From Planctomycetia bacterium (GTDB lineage Bacteria > Planctomycetota > Phycisphaerae > Phycisphaerales > SM1A02): a stretch of DNA of 44,404 bases. The stretch lies in contig SYAC01000055.1 of NCBI GenBank assembly GCA_005787685.1, positions 1-44,404 of the forward strand, given 5' to 3'. Shown one piece after another: positions 44,273 to 44,404 of the stretch (positions within the stretch are counted from its first letter, which is position 1; each line of letters starts with the position of its first letter). The translations under genes and the position numbers were made by a program. Under the pieces are notes generated by a model. The model ran no database searches, was not told the origin of the DNA, and saw nothing but the letters and a program-made list of their open reading frames with translations.

Positions 44273-44404
44273 ATGTCCCGAATCGCTCTCGCCCTGGCTG
44301 CAAGTGGTGCGCTGGCCCTCTCGTCCGCACTGCTCATGCCGGCTCCAGCCCAGGCCAAGGCCCGGCTCGCCCACGAACTCCCTCGCGAGGAAGTCCTGGC
44401 GCTC
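44273..44404 (+). CDS. Partial exported protein, N-terminal fragment
   Basis: ATG 44273 opens a frame running off the window end (44 residues). It begins with a signal peptide (MSRIALALAASGALALSSA, then LLMPAPAQA, with cleavage likely after AQA). The composition is high-GC, as in the altered clpB end, so it belongs to the sequence on the right of the break. No function can be assigned from 44 residues. Confidence 0.6.
   Translation, partial: MSRIALALAASGALALSSALLMPAPAQAKARLAHELPREEVLAL

Overview
The window reads as a metagenome-derived bacterial contig, most likely from a planctomycete of the Phycisphaerae/Phycisphaerales type. The support is indirect: a secreted protein with dockerin-like calcium loops, two small exported proteins with PEP-CTERM-like tails (P-x-P-x-A-L, a short hydrophobic stretch, then RRR), an elongated GlmL/MutL-type ATPase, a lipid-anchored transglutaminase-like protein, and several small membrane and soluble proteins of a kind I associate with planctomycetes. 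No rRNA, CRISPR array, integrase or transposase is visible. Most of the window is moderate-GC and gene-dense with short or overlapping junctions (many ATGA overlaps).

Layout. 1-8.4 kb: the end of a secreted dockerin-like protein with a strong terminator, a minus-strand GlmL-type ATPase with small unknown genes upstream, a transglutaminase-like lipoprotein, and a minus-strand pair made of a large exported choice-of-anchor-I-like protein and a cupredoxin. 8.5-17.9 kb: one long plus-strand run that I read as an ebo (EDB) metabolite cluster, in the order eboD, a small protein in the eboA position, eboB, a 14-TM MFS exporter, a class I glutamine amidotransferase, a thioredoxin-like protein, eboE, eboC, eboF. 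This is the most interesting system here, because the three extra genes lie inside the conserved set and the exporter is translationally coupled to eboB. 18-20.3 kb: a membrane-anchored DUF3299-like protein, an acyltransferase-3 gene that has lost its middle, and a DusB-type tRNA-dihydrouridine synthase. 20.3-22.4 kb: an AT-richer patch with two PEP-CTERM-like secreted proteins and a terminator.

22.5-26.5 kb: a minus-strand run carrying an exported protein of unknown role, holB (DNA polymerase III delta'), a CYTH protein, an isolated atpC (F1 epsilon) and scpB. 26.6-33.9 kb: flgM with a candidate sigma-28 promoter and a terminator, a very large double amidohydrolase and a second coupled amidohydrolase-like protein, a DEAD-box RNA helicase and a small membrane protein. 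33.9-41.5 kb: small membrane and unknown genes, a 7Fe ferredoxin, a 21-residue lysine-rich mini-protein with its own Shine-Dalgarno and terminator, dapB coupled to a zinc-site-less M16 peptidase homologue, a PDZ lipoprotein, another lipoprotein, an EamA transporter, tRNA-Gln(CTG), and a BtuF-like cobalamin-binding protein.

41.5-44.4 kb: clpB. At about 43,670, inside clpB, codon usage changes abruptly: 29 of the 60 codons before position 43,681 end in A or T, and only 4 of the 60 after it do. Everything to the right, including a secreted-protein start at the window end, has the high-GC style. This looks like a chimeric assembly join at a conserved ClpB segment, or a recent recombination. The last ~0.7 kb should not be assigned to the same genome without checking.
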